NCBI GenBank assembly: GCA_003313425.1
Contig: NHZP01000013.1
Location: 930,001-994,000, forward strand
Length of the DNA: 64,000 bases
Source of the DNA: Pseudopyrenochaeta lycopersici
Taxonomy: Eukaryota > Ascomycota > Dothideomycetes > Pleosporales > Pseudopyrenochaetaceae
Direction of reading: 5' to 3'
Numbering within the stretch: position 1 is the stretch's first letter; each line of letters starts with the position of its first letter. The notes beneath the pieces are model-generated. The model did not search any database and was not told the DNA's origin. It worked only from the letters and a program-made list of their open reading frames with translations. Both the position numbers and the translations under genes were made by a program. Positions 1-10,499 of this stretch are shown here, in pieces.

Positions 1-1934
1 GCCGATTGCTGAAGAGGCAGTTGATAGGACTTTTTAAAGATAATTGACTTGCGTATTTCTCCGTAGTACAGCTCAGAGCCGATATGCAACAGACAGGATG
101 CAAGGTAATCAAGAATGCTGTCCAGTCAACTCGCTGTGCTAATCGTCTCTATATGCAAGTTGCTATCCCTGGCGTCATGGTCCTGCAGATAACGTCACAA
201 CTTGGGACACACGTGCTTCCATATTAATACGACAATCGATTGAGCTCAACTGGTTTCAACCACTACTAGGCGACCATTAATGCTCCACCCAACCACAAGT
301 GAACCATCCACGCATAGCCACCCAAATTGTGACTGAAAGTAATCACTGCAAGAAATGAGGATAAGTAAACGTCTAGAGCGAATGTTCAGCATTTGACTCA
401 GGTCGAGAAGCTTGCATTCGGCTGCGATGACGCACTGTTATCCTATATACACACAATGTCTGTGGAACATCCACAATTACTCAAGCCTGTTTTGAGCGTC
501 TGTTACATACACGCACAGTGGCATTTCCCCGAGTATAATCCTTGCACAGAATATCTCCCCAAACATCAAAGAAATGATTTGAGAATCATCTTGCGCACTA
601 GGTGGACTTATCAGCCTTGAAACATGGTTGCAGCTTACGAAATCATATACGCTCAGCTATTAAGATCGAAGCACATGCTATACAGGAGCGTTTCTGGTCA
701 GTGATGAATCCAGGGATCTTCAAAGTATTGTTGCATTTGCTATCACAACTACGGCGCTAATGGCAGAGCATCTCATCCTAACGTAGCTGCAACATATTTC
801 CGCCTACTCTAAGCGAAAGCCCTCGTAACCTGCCGTATGTATCTGGTTTGACGATTTGCCTAGGCACGTGATTTGTCACCGTACAAGAAGGTCCTTTCTT
901 ATTACAGATTGGGCAAACAACCCTGTGGGCAATGCGGATCGGCACTCCTTCGTTTTAGTGGTGGCAATATCGAATACCACACCTCTAAAATGACAAACGC
1001 TGCTCACACAGATGAGGGAAGACATGCTCATCTGTTGACATCTGGATTGTAGTCATTGTTGGAAATGTAGAACTAAGCTGGAGTGTAGCCCTTTCACCAC
1101 AACCAAGGAAGTGCAGGGTATCATATCCTCATGTTGCGCCTGTGTTGCTTGCTGCTTTTGAATAACATAGATGCAGATAAGACAACGCAATTCCGGTTGC
1201 GTTAGCCGGAGAAGCGTATGTCATGAAATCATGTGAAATAGGATCAGTTATGAACAAGATAGGTATGCTTTAATTGTTAGCCAATATAGCTAGACAGCCA
1301 CCTCGGAATGAGAGCTCTTAGCCCATATATACAAAACGTCTCTGAGACTCCATCTTCGACTCACAATCAACTCATCCATTTTAGTGAATTCGTGTCGGTT
1401 CAGCTAACATTACCCTTACTAAGATAAATACTATAGTATACCTCGTCATCGACGGAGCCTAGCCGATGTGGTAATAGCCTTGCCTACATAGGGTTACCTC
1501 CTGTGTCTGAGAAGATGTTCCTCATGGCGTTGATGAAACTCTCTCCCTTTCGGGCCCTCCTCGAAACTCCTCCCCATAAGCAGTAGGCTTAGTCTTTTGT
1601 TGATGGGCGTAGCTTCTACCTCTACCGCCGTAGCTTCTTACCCAGTCATACCGGTATACCGCGATATTCATGTAAGGCAGCAGGCGCTCAGTATGACATA
1701 CGTTGTTCAATACTGCATAGTGATGCCCTCTGCGGTGATTCTCTCACTCTTCCATAAAAACTAAATGAGACCTACGTGGTTCTCTCTAACACCTGTTAGC
1801 TATAAAAATCTGTATCAAACTAAGATCTAAATATGCTTCTTGTGCATTGTAGAGCAGGAGCGATAAAAAAACGTGCGTGTTCAACTGAGAAATAGTCCTA
1901 TATCGATGCAAGCCAGGTCCCTCTGCAAGCGAAT
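1..1934. other. Intergenic flank, no gene recognised
   Basis: About 1.9 kb at the window edge with only short, unconvincing open frames. The part from about 1380 to 1900 is richer in TA steps and has small palindromes such as ACTATAGT, which could be an eroded repeat. No protein family is recognisable in any frame. It lies downstream of the HET-NACHT gene, so its right edge should hold that gene's 3' UTR. Confidence 0.5.
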
Positions 1935-4900
1935 CTATGTCACATCGACATTAGGTTTCCTACTCTCAAGAAGAATTCTCAACTTATCAACACCTGATCC
2001 CCAATGTGAGCGAAAATGCTCTAAGAGGTCGCTAACTGTATACCACGGCTCATGGTCGAGTTCTGCATTCCACCCCATTGCGGGTACCGCAGCCGGCCAG
2101 CGAGAGGAAAAGAGTTCCTCGGAGTCTATAGACTCTGCAAAACAGTCGAAACTGTAATGCCTATAATTGGTCTCCTGTGAGAGCCAGGATTTGGGAAGAA
2201 TTGAAGCCGCGCCCGCGCGAATCAACATTTCCACTGCTCCGAAGTATGTAACGTACGTTTCGTCCTCAGTGAATTCAGCGAAAACATCGGACAAATAACA
2301 CAGCAATAGAGCCCAGACGGATGTGGAGCTGTACCTTCCGTTAGGGTCAGCACCAAAGGCGAGTACAATTCTTAGTAATTCCAAATTTGGTTCGCTGTTA
2401 CCAATGCCTAACTCCATATATCTAGGAAACCTGGGTCGGAGTATGTAATCCAGGATCGGCCGTCCACATTTCTTTTGAACACATTCTGGAGTTAAGTGGG
2501 TCTTCAAATAAGCACTCAACCCAAAGTCAATTGCCAAGGTAATGAATGAACTTTGTTCATCATGCCAGCTGACAATTATGGGGTCGATATACCAAAAAGA
2601 CTCCGGAAACCTGTGATCCTGTACGATTTTCTCCAGTCCCGGTCGAATGGCAGCCGTGGCAACCGCGCAAACGAGTGTGTGCTTGTGGGTCGGCAATGAT
2701 AGAGCGCTTAAAAGATAGCTGGCAATGGCTAACGCATGCCGTTCACCCATCCCGGCTGTTCCAAATGCCACAAACTGGGAAAGCCTGGCGTTCAGAAGGA
2801 ACATTCTTACGTCGTATGTTCCGTGCGTATACTGATGTAGTAGATGTTGAATCTCAGGGATTAAAAGAAAATCTCGACACGAACGGTGGAGGAAGTCGAC
2901 GGTCAGGTTGAACGCGTGAAGCAAATTGGGGCCTTGGAAAATATGAGCATAAATTGAAGGCTCAAAATTCTGGCCTCTTCCGATCCCTGCCCTTTGGGGA
3001 CTCTGCCGGACAGCTTCCCATGGGTGCGGAACTACCAGTTCGTACCCATCTTCATCAACTTCATAACCATCTTCTTCAATTTGCACGTCGGGTTGATACT
3101 GACACTCGAGTAAACCCATGCAACAACTGTTCAGTCGTCGAATAGTCGAATCAAAACGAAACTGGATTCCTTCACGGTCTGTAAGATCGAGATTTTTCAA
3201 TTTTTTGTGGCCAGAAATGGCGAAGTCAAGACACTCCTCTTCAATGAAAGAGATATCGACCAGACGAAGAGGATGCCGTGACACAAACTCTCGCTCTTTA
3301 TAAAGTGCGATCTGTAAAAGTGCAGATGCTTCCTGGCGTTGATGAGGGCTAATAGAATCCATCAAACGTCTAAAGTAGTGGTTCAAATCGCCAGGAATCT
3401 CATACAATTTCTTCTGAAGCATGCGTATTCCATCTCCGTCTCTGAGGCCTTTTAATAAGTCTCGAATCACAAGACGGACCCACAAGAACACTCCAGCAGC
3501 CTTCTTGGTAACCTCGAACATGAGGCTCTCCGCATTAGCCCGGTCGTGCCGAAGCAAGTATTGGAATCGTACATGACTATGTAGTTGTGCCTTCACATAC
3601 GTGCTTATGTCGTCGTGCGTAAGATCTTCGAGCCGTAGCTGTGGAAACCCTCCAAATGCGTCTCGAAAGATATTCCAAGGCCTGCTAGAAAGGCAAATTT
3701 TGACGTTTTCTAGACTAGCGATATTGACGAGGAGTCCGATTAGCTCTTCCCGTGCGTCGTCAGAATCTTCGAGCTCGTCAAGCCCGTCGAGAAGCAAGAA
3801 CACTTTCGCAAATTTTCGCACAGATAGGATGTATTCATACAAGTTATGCTGGAGTTCTGCATTTGTCCAGTCAATTGGGTGGTTCCCAGGTGTTCGCGCG
3901 GCTGTCCACTTCCTCTGGTGAACTACTTGTTGAATCAATTGGGGTTGTTGTTCTAGCAGCTGCATCAACAGAGCTCGTAGAAGACCAGTGACTGACTTTT
4001 GCATCTTAGATCCAGGGTTCCAAAAGAAGTACTGTGCACTTAGCACCGTTCTATTCTCCACCCAAGGGAGCATATGGTCAGGAGTCATGATGTTCTGATC
4101 GAGAAATCGCATCATCGTTGACTTACCAGACCCTGGCTTGCCGTAAATCCAATAAATTCTTCTTGATTCTATGGAGGAGGATAACCATGCAATTAGGCTA
4201 TCCCATTGCCGGCTTCCAGTTTGCATGGAACGCAAAATCCATTGATAAGTCTCCTTGTGTGCTTCGTGAATTTGATATCTGCGTTCCTCCATTTGGGAAA
4301 ATCGGAGGCTATTCAGAATTCTTTGCTGAAAATCGCCTACTTGATGCTCGTGAACGAGGGTTCTCAACCCACTGAACGGAATGTGGTATTTTTGGAGCTC
4401 TCCGGCGGGCTCTGCTGCCTCGATCACTGAAAACGGGGTTAGAATAGGCTGTTTGTCTTTTACAGATTCTTGTATCTCCTTCCGAAGTCGTATCAATGCC
4501 TTGTTCCGTCCCTCCCCATACAGAAGAGGCATATGAATGTCGAAGATACCCAGCAGAGAGTATGCTGCATCCTCTTCCCGTTTTGTCTCCCGTCTTTCTG
4601 CCCATGATAGCCGCTCAATAATGCTAAACTGATGTAAAGGGCGTCCCTGAAGAGCTTCAATAGAAATGCCAGTTATTCCCGCAATTTCTTGCACAAGTAA
4701 ATCTTTGTCCCCAATCCGCTCGCCTTCTGAGGAAAAGAACTCAACAGACGCTGGAGCAAGAAGCTCCTGCAGGGTCCATCCTCGGGTAAACCACTTGCTT
4801 TTCTGGAAAGACTGGTCGTTTTTGGCAGGCTCTCCAGATGAAACATCGAATAGGTATACGTAGCACTTGTCCGCTTTATAGTACCACTGGAACATAGAAT

Positions 4901-5177
4901 TGATAGCTTCTGTGAGCTCTGCGCTGCTTGACTTGTCGATGCAGCATGTGTCTACCCAAAAAAACCGCAGCCCATCATTCAAAGCTTGCTTTCCACAAAA
5001 AGCGAGCTTGCGATAACCAGCTTTATCTTTGCCTGTACCTTCTGTCACGTCTTTAAAGGTCATTTCTTCATGGTCCGCTCCCCACGTATGCGAAAGAATT
5101 GCATACGGAGGGATGGTTCTCCCCACATGTTCGACCAGGCTGAAAGCGCCATTCTCCTCAAGCCGCAAAAGACGCAT
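1935..5177 (-). CDS. HET-domain / NACHT NLR-like protein (heterokaryon incompatibility type)
   Basis: Intronless frame of 1080 aa. The N-terminus reads MRLLRLEENGAFSLVEHVG followed by YAILSHTWG, the classic start of a HET domain. HET motifs continue with WVDTCCID, GWTLQELLAP and AYSLLGIFDIHMPLLYGEG (about residues 25-260). A NACHT NTPase follows, with Walker A GKPGSGKST near residue 345 and Walker B VFLLLDGLDELED near residue 455. The C-terminal half holds a DFLHRSCRDFLL motif common in fungal HET-NACHT proteins, then a region with weak ankyrin-like character (LAFGADPNG, MLIRAGAA). No WD40 or TPR array is seen. The start at 5177 is the first ATG; the frame is open upstream only from a TTG. 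Family role (known): NLR-like sensors that trigger cell death after non-self recognition. The ligand cannot be read from the sequence. The gene appears intact. Confidence 0.88.
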   Translation of the reverse strand: MRLLRLEENGAFSLVEHVGRTIPPYAILSHTWGADHEEMTFKDVTEGTGKDKAGYRKLAFCGKQALNDGLRFFWVDTCCIDKSSSAELTEAINSMFQWYYKADKCYVYLFDVSSGEPAKNDQSFQKSKWFTRGWTLQELLAPASVEFFSSEGERIGDKDLLVQEIAGITGISIEALQGRPLHQFSIIERLSWAERRETKREEDAAYSLLGIFDIHMPLLYGEGRNKALIRLRKEIQESVKDKQPILTPFSVIEAAEPAGELQKYHIPFSGLRTLVHEHQVGDFQQRILNSLRFSQMEERRYQIHEAHKETYQWILRSMQTGSRQWDSLIAWLSSSIESRRIYWIYGKPGSGKSTMMRFLDQNIMTPDHMLPWVENRTVLSAQYFFWNPGSKMQKSVTGLLRALLMQLLEQQPQLIQQVVHQRKWTAARTPGNHPIDWTNAELQHNLYEYILSVRKFAKVFLLLDGLDELEDSDDAREELIGLLVNIASLENVKICLSSRPWNIFRDAFGGFPQLRLEDLTHDDISTYVKAQLHSHVRFQYLLRHDRANAESLMFEVTKKAAGVFLWVRLVIRDLLKGLRDGDGIRMLQKKLYEIPGDLNHYFRRLMDSISPHQRQEASALLQIALYKEREFVSRHPLRLVDISFIEEECLDFAISGHKKLKNLDLTDREGIQFRFDSTIRRLNSCCMGLLECQYQPDVQIEEDGYEVDEDGYELVVPHPWEAVRQSPQRAGIGRGQNFEPSIYAHIFQGPNLLHAFNLTVDFLHRSCRDFLLIPEIQHLLHQYTHGTYDVRMFLLNARLSQFVAFGTAGMGERHALAIASYLLSALSLPTHKHTLVCAVATAAIRPGLEKIVQDHRFPESFWYIDPIIVSWHDEQSSFITLAIDFGLSAYLKTHLTPECVQKKCGRPILDYILRPRFPRYMELGIGNSEPNLELLRIVLAFGADPNGRYSSTSVWALLLCYLSDVFAEFTEDETYVTYFGAVEMLIRAGAASILPKSWLSQETNYRHYSFDCFAESIDSEELFSSRWPAAVPAMGWNAELDHEPWYTVSDLLEHFRSHWGSGVDKLRILLESRKPNVDVT

Positions 5178-6543
5178 GAAGAGAGGAGTGTTGACAATTA
5201 AAATGTCGTATACCCAGGTGCAGAAGGGATATGCATGGATCAAACAGTCAGAGGACTACGACTGCCCCAACCGAGATTTGATACAGTGAAGTTCAAAGCA
5301 TGGAGTTGGGGGAATAATTGGTGCGGGGCAGGTAATTAACAGCAACGTTAGGGATTTGTATCACGTGACCGTATAAGCCCGCATCATAAAAACAATATGA
5401 AACACTTATTCTTTGCGTGCGTGGTGCTTGCTATGGCCACCGCCAGTGAGGAGAATGATCGATCCGCTCTAGCCACAGGATTGCCCTGATCAAGCTGTAA
5501 TAGTGTAAGGAGGACCATTGCAGTGTCCTATATGTCAGCTTCAAGGTCTGGTATCGATAGAGCTGTCGATATTCAATGTACTTCTTGGCCTCAGGGCGCA
5601 GTGTGGCCTTGAACTATCACAAGCAGTAAGGCTGAAGATTGAGATACTAGTATTACAATGAATATTGGGAAAACTGAGATCTTAAGAGTAAGGCTACAGT
5701 AGAGGAGTCCTACTGTATAATACAAAGGCCTCCTCTAAATTAGGCCCAAAGGCGATAATAATATTAGTATTCTTCTTTTAATAGCGGATAGGAGGTTAAG
5801 GAGACCTCCTGCACATCACCCAGGTGACGCGACACTGAAATTTTAAAAGTGGGAAGAGTCCCTCTGGCTTTAAAGTCCAAGTACCTGTAGTTTTTCCCGT
5901 TACGAAGTGATTATCGCTACGTGGTGAGTATAGAATCGGACCACAGTCCTCGACAAAGACCCTAAACCGCTTCAACCGAGTCTGGCGTCTTCCTTTAAAC
6001 CCATACTTAAATTCTCAATTTGAAACCGGATCTCATTTGTTCATATATAAGTTTCGAAGAGCTGCTTGAGGGTCATGCACACTTGGAGTCGTTTGACAAT
6101 GCTGAGATGGATATTTATGATATGTTTGATTATCTAGTGTAATTGGGTTTCTGAGACTTCGAGGGATGGCTGTGGAAACCGTATAGAATTCTGGGGAGAC
6201 TTGACAATCGTTGAACTATCGGCTTATTTGGACCTGCGAAGAAGTCATTTCGGCTATCTTGAATTCTGCAAGTAGCTTCATTATTTGTGTCTAGATTTAG
6301 TGGTGGGGTCCATCGAAGGGTAAAGAAAAAAGAATCAAGTTATTCCTCGACCCCACACTCCTGGGCCAGACCCGTCCTGAACCAATCTAAGTTGCCCATC
6401 TTTCAAATTAGTTCATATATCAGACCATCTCTCGTGCATAAAAATCTCGTGAATTCCAAGCCTTCTCCATCAATGCCCACATCACTCACCCACACCCCAC
6501 CTCCTTCCCCACCCCAACCTTGCCCAACTCGCCACTTCCCCAA
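5178..6543. other. Upstream region of HET-NACHT gene with AT-rich stretch
   Basis: No coding frame. It contains the promoter of the HET-NACHT gene and, at about 5580-5840, a TA-rich, purine-run-rich patch with small inverted repeats (for example AGGAGGT and ACCTCCT about 7 nt apart). The patch resembles degraded repeat DNA but no element family is identifiable. Confidence 0.45.
5361..5368. promoter_or_regulatory. TCACGTGA palindrome (E-box type) upstream of HET-NACHT gene
   Basis: An eight-base palindrome with a CACGTG core about 185 bp upstream of the HET-NACHT ATG. Fungal bHLH factors bind this core. Function here is inferred from position only; a six-base core is expected by chance several times in 64 kb. 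Confidence 0.25.
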
Positions 6544-7332
6544 TTAACACTGCCTCCTCACTTCAACTCTAGACGGCGCCCCTCCCCATCCAGAAGTCCT
6601 ACGCAACGAATGACTACCCCTACCTGCGCGGCATATCATCATCATATCCTCCACACTATCCCTGAGTTGGTCGCTGTGCATCTCACACAATGTATTCCCT
6701 CGAACAGAGCCATCGATAAGGATGCCTGAATTAGCGGGGATACGCGTGTTACAATGTACGTGTGCACAAGGAAGTGTCCCTGGCTTTTTTGGAGTAGGGC
6801 TGATTGGCGAATTGAGAGAACTTCCGGTCACTGCCGTGCTTATGCTCCAGGACGATGGGGACAGCGACGGTGGCGGTGTAAAAGAAGAGCTGGTCAGAAC
6901 TGGACTTGGTGCTCTGAAGCTCCTCGGCGAGGGATCGAGCTCGTCGACGGGGAGGTTCATGGGTGTCCCACTTCTCGATAGCGCCATCCGTAGCTCTGTG
7001 GGCGTATATTCCATCGCGGCGTATGCTGTTGCCGAAGCGGAAAAATGGTGCATCGTGGCTATCCCATCTGTAGGCATTGGACGCAAGAATTCCGTGCAAT
7101 GCTCGCACAAGCAGGAAATGTTAAGCAGTGGTGGAGCAAGGGAGATCATGGCGGCCAGGCACGTTTCGTCAATCTCCATCCTAGACTCGATGATGGTATT
7201 CATGTAGGATGTAGAATGGTCTGCGTATGAAATATCATCATAATTGGCGGCTTGAACCACACTGTCCGTAGCACAGTGGAAGTCTTTGTTCAAAAATTGA
7301 GATACTACGCTCCGTGCTCTACGACAAAGCAT
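6544..7332 (-). CDS. Hypothetical Ser/Pro-rich protein with Cys/His pairs
   Basis: Open frame of 262 aa from the first ATG (7332); the frame continues a little further upstream without an ATG, so a 5' exon is possible, and a start at the internal MNTIIESRMEID is also plausible. I do not recognise the family. The N-terminal third has a compact SCLCEHC cluster. The centre is rich in Ser, Pro and Thr and looks disordered (about residues 110-190). The C-terminal part has C-x4-C (CAHVHC), then C-x2-H (CEMH) about 23 residues later, a spacing that could bind a metal. The end is basic (RRTSGWGGAPSRVEVRRQC). There is no signal peptide or membrane segment. It sits alone between the HET-NACHT gene and EED. 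It may be a real lineage-specific gene; chance openness is not excluded. Confidence 0.5.
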   Translation of the reverse strand: MLCRRARSVVSQFLNKDFHCATDSVVQAANYDDISYADHSTSYMNTIIESRMEIDETCLAAMISLAPPLLNISCLCEHCTEFLRPMPTDGIATMHHFSASATAYAAMEYTPTELRMALSRSGTPMNLPVDELDPSPRSFRAPSPVLTSSSFTPPPSLSPSSWSISTAVTGSSLNSPISPTPKKPGTLPCAHVHCNTRIPANSGILIDGSVRGNTLCEMHSDQLRDSVEDMMMICRAGRGSHSLRRTSGWGGAPSRVEVRRQC

Positions 7333-8168
7333 GCTACCGTCAAGTGTTACCAACACAGTTCCTCTTTGTTCGGTGTTTTGGGTGTCGTTCTCTTACGCCT
7401 TTGTTGAATCAAATAGATGGGGGATTCTGTCTGAGCCCTAGCTTAGTGAAGATTCTTCAACCACGGTTGACTAGTCTTGTATTGTATTCCGCCATACGGT
7501 TATCGTATTGGAGCCGTTTCGTTCTACCATATGTGGACATTAGTATGCCTCATTCCGGAAGGGTACCCCTTTGTCGCACTGAGCTACAGTTGGTTCCAAT
7601 CCTTCCTGTCATTGGTAGTGTCTGTGCACCTGGTTTTGGCCCAGGAAGCTATGCGAGGGAGAGGAACAGGAAGCTGAGAGCAAATAGCGATTAGAGAAAG
7701 GGCCATGAATCGTTATGTGGTTCGGCGGAGATAGGACTGGAATTGTGGCACGGATATATTCTTGGCTGCTTCAGTGGGGCCTGTACTACATGCCTACATG
7801 AACAATTTGACGTGGTGCAAGGTGTAAAATATCTGCTCAAATTAATACAACTACCTTGATTTCCTCTGTGAGCGTGGTTCTGTCCAACAACCAGTGATGT
7901 TAGTCGTGTACTTTCTAACCGTAACGAGGATGCCAACATCATGTAAGAAGCCTTTTCTTCTGCCATTTATCCCCTGGCCTCGTACGCCTTGCACAGTTCT
8001 GGTTATGAATTGTTATTGCCCTCCCAAACTTCTCCGCTACATAAATTTCGTGTACCTCTCATAAAGCCTGCCGTCGGCCAGCTTGTGGAAGATGCGAGCT
8101 TGACAAAAGAAATTCAGGGAGGTTGAGTGGAGGTTGAGTGGAGGTTGAGTGGAGGTGACATTTATTTA
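7333..8168. other. Intergenic region between orphan gene and EED
   Basis: About 0.8 kb without a supported gene. It holds the 3' flank of EED and the upstream region of the orphan gene, plus a short 11-bp tandem repeat next to the EED stop codon. Confidence 0.5.
8120..8152. repeat. Three tandem copies of an 11-bp unit (AGGTTGAGTGG)
   Basis: Three perfect head-to-tail copies followed by a partial fourth, ending about 16 bp past the EED stop codon, so probably inside the EED 3' UTR. A minor minisatellite; no function is implied. Confidence 0.85.
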
Positions 8169-10499
8169 TTAGTGTGACGCTTTTTTTCCTGTGTCAGGAT
8201 GATCAATTTCACCATCAGTACTTATTGGTGGGACACCCTTCTCCCATCGATGGAAAACGTTGATGAGTCCACTATCGCCCACACCTACACACCACTGGCC
8301 GTCTCGACTCCATGAAAACTGGCGGAATGCGAATGCATTATACTTGGGTATTTCGACGGTTTTGTGTGCCTTGATTGAGCGAAATGGATCGCCAATACCT
8401 TGGTTGCGGGGTGCCTCTTTCACCAGGTGCTGTTTTGACTTCGCTGCAAGTGATGATACAGTGCTACTAACAGAGGAGTGATTGGATATAGCGCTGTATT
8501 GCCGGACATTTCGAGGTAAGCCTAAGGAAATGCTTCTCTCGCTTTCGATAGGAGACACATCCTCTCTTGTTTCAATTTCTTCAAGACGCTGGAGGTCCCA
8601 GAAGAAAGCTTTACTCTTCTCGTTGCCTGCAACTAGGATTGGGTGGCGTCCCAGCTCGTGGAAGATGGAGAAGCGCATGTAGAACTGATTGGTGTGTGGC
8701 AAGTCAAATTGAAGGAGCTGTTGGAAGCGTCCACCCCATGCTGATCGTGTATTGGAGATGGAATTCGCTGGAATAGTGACAGGTGTTTTGCTGTAGATGG
8801 CGCTTGAGGTAGGTATTGGCGCGGGAGGAATTTCACTGCGCTCCGAGTTAAAACCCTCTATGCGCCAGAGAATGATCTTGTTTTCGCGGCATGCGTGGCT
8901 GAGAATAAGGTCATTGTACCATTGGAGACTGGAGCCTATTAGCGTTTGAGAGAACAGCCTGCTAGGTATAGCGTCTTCACCAATCTACAAAATCAGTGTG
9001 GATCTCCGTGGTGGAGAAATGAGGATAATGATTCATAGCTGGCTTGTCAGTTCCTGCATGTTGTTTCAAATTGGCAGGAACAGTCCACTGGCTTTCGTTA
9101 GTAATGGTATGCTGGCATACGAGGCTGGTGTATGGTACGTACTAGGTTGATCTTCGTATCCATTCCTGCCGATAGGATGAAACTACCTTTCCGATGATAG
9201 GCCTATTCAAATTAGAGGGCTGATCGGTAAACACGATGCAAATGCAAGCCACATACAAGTGTCAAAACCTGATCGTTGTGTCCTTGGCCAAAGCAAATTG
9301 CTGCTAGTGGCTTTTCCTGGTGCTTGGGGTCAAGGCTCCATATCCGAACGCTGCGATCAATGCTGCAAGACGCCAAAATAGTGGGGTCAATTGGTGATAC
9401 TGCGAGGTCATTGATGCTCTGTGAGATGTCAAAACAACTGTTGAGATACCGAACGGAGTCGTAGATGAGCACTTACGTCTCCATGTCCAATCAGAGTCTA
9501 AAGCTCATCAGTCGAGGTACGGTGGCGGTAGCAATGGGAACTGTACTTGGACAATCTCGCCGGTTTTCACATTGAGGACCATGATTTGAGACACATCGCC
9601 AGTCACACAGACCAACGGGTCACCATTCTCAGCTTGCGACCAGACGACGCTGTTGTGTATGATGGGTTTTGTGGGTTGTTTGGTGTGCTTGGGTAGCTGC
9701 AAGCGAGGACAAATCTAGTCAGTTGTCGGTCGGAAAGAGGGGCATGTAGCATACTTTGCCATTTGGAGAATTGTCTTGGTGGTTGTCAAACCAGCGGAGG
9801 ATCTCGATGGTGGAGTCACTTTCGAGCACGCATCGGCAGATGATGGTCTGCACCAATCAGTGAGATGATTAGGCAAACACAAATGTTGTACCCACGAATG
9901 AACCTCCGCAGACTGCGAAAATGGGGTCGAGACCGGGTGGGGTATAGGGATAGAACTTGACGTCGAAGCATTGAACTTGATGCAGTCAGTACCTTGCAAA
10001 GCAAACGACCAGGACATGACACACTAGAGTTGAGGCTCGCAGACTTTGTTTGACCCTGCAGAAAGTATGGGTGTTAGGCGCTGAAAGAGTGCATTGGTGC
10101 AAAGGTACTGTACCCCAAGTTTGATAGTGCCTCTCAAGGAAGGCAGGTCCCAGGTGGAGTCCATCAGCCTGGGACAAGGGTGAACTTTGTTCGATATGGG
10201 ATTGGCGGCACTACCAATGCAGGGTGCAAAGGCCTCGTGGTGATAAGTTGGGAGCGTGCTCTGGGATATTTGCGCCAATGAGAGGGACGGTTGGACAGCG
10301 GGTACAATTAGTGGGTGAGGCAAGTCGCGTGAATTGATGCAAAGGCTGACAATTGCAGCAAGCAGACACGACGCGTAGCAAGAAGGGATATCCCTTGTCC
10401 TCACGGAAGCGCCCTCAACAAGGCCGTGTCCAATGGCGGAGGGCCGACTGGTATGATGAGGGTGGAGCTGGGAGCAAAGTGAACCGGTCTTGGCATCAT
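8169..10499 (-). CDS. EED: Polycomb protein EED homologue (WD40, PRC2 subunit)
   Basis: Eleven exons: 10499-10405, 10345-10114, 10055-10025, 9975-9896, 9847-9755, 9696-9547, 9497-9477, 9418-9257, 9202-9143, 9087-8981 and 8928-8169 (596 aa). Joins restore EED-like blocks: FDVKFYPYTPPGLDPIFAVC, IVQTLIGHGDSINDLAVSP, ASCSIDRSVRIWSLDP, GHNDQVLTLAYHRKGSFILS, then TDFVDCLQWYNDLILSHAC and FSWSRDGQWCVGVGDSGL. These follow animal EED in order, including the YVDCVRWLGDLILS block. Known role: EED binds H3K27me3 and stimulates the PRC2 methyltransferase, giving facultative heterochromatin. A Ser-rich loop (about residues 465-510) interrupts the last blades, probably a lineage insertion. The start at 10499 is the first of two adjacent ATGs (GCCATGATG). 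The frame is open further upstream without an ATG, so an upstream exon is possible. It is divergent from the PAS-domain gene. Confidence 0.87.

Noticed and set aside
5178..5243. N-terminal extension of the HET-NACHT frame by 22 codons
   Set aside because: No ATG in the extension; HET proteins start at the MRLLRLE methionine.
6722..7207. Plus-strand frame of 161 codons opposite the orphan gene
   Set aside because: It is antisense to the minus-strand frame, which has the more protein-like Cys/His and Ser/Pro pattern; composition is Gly/Val/Leu-rich as expected of a shadow.
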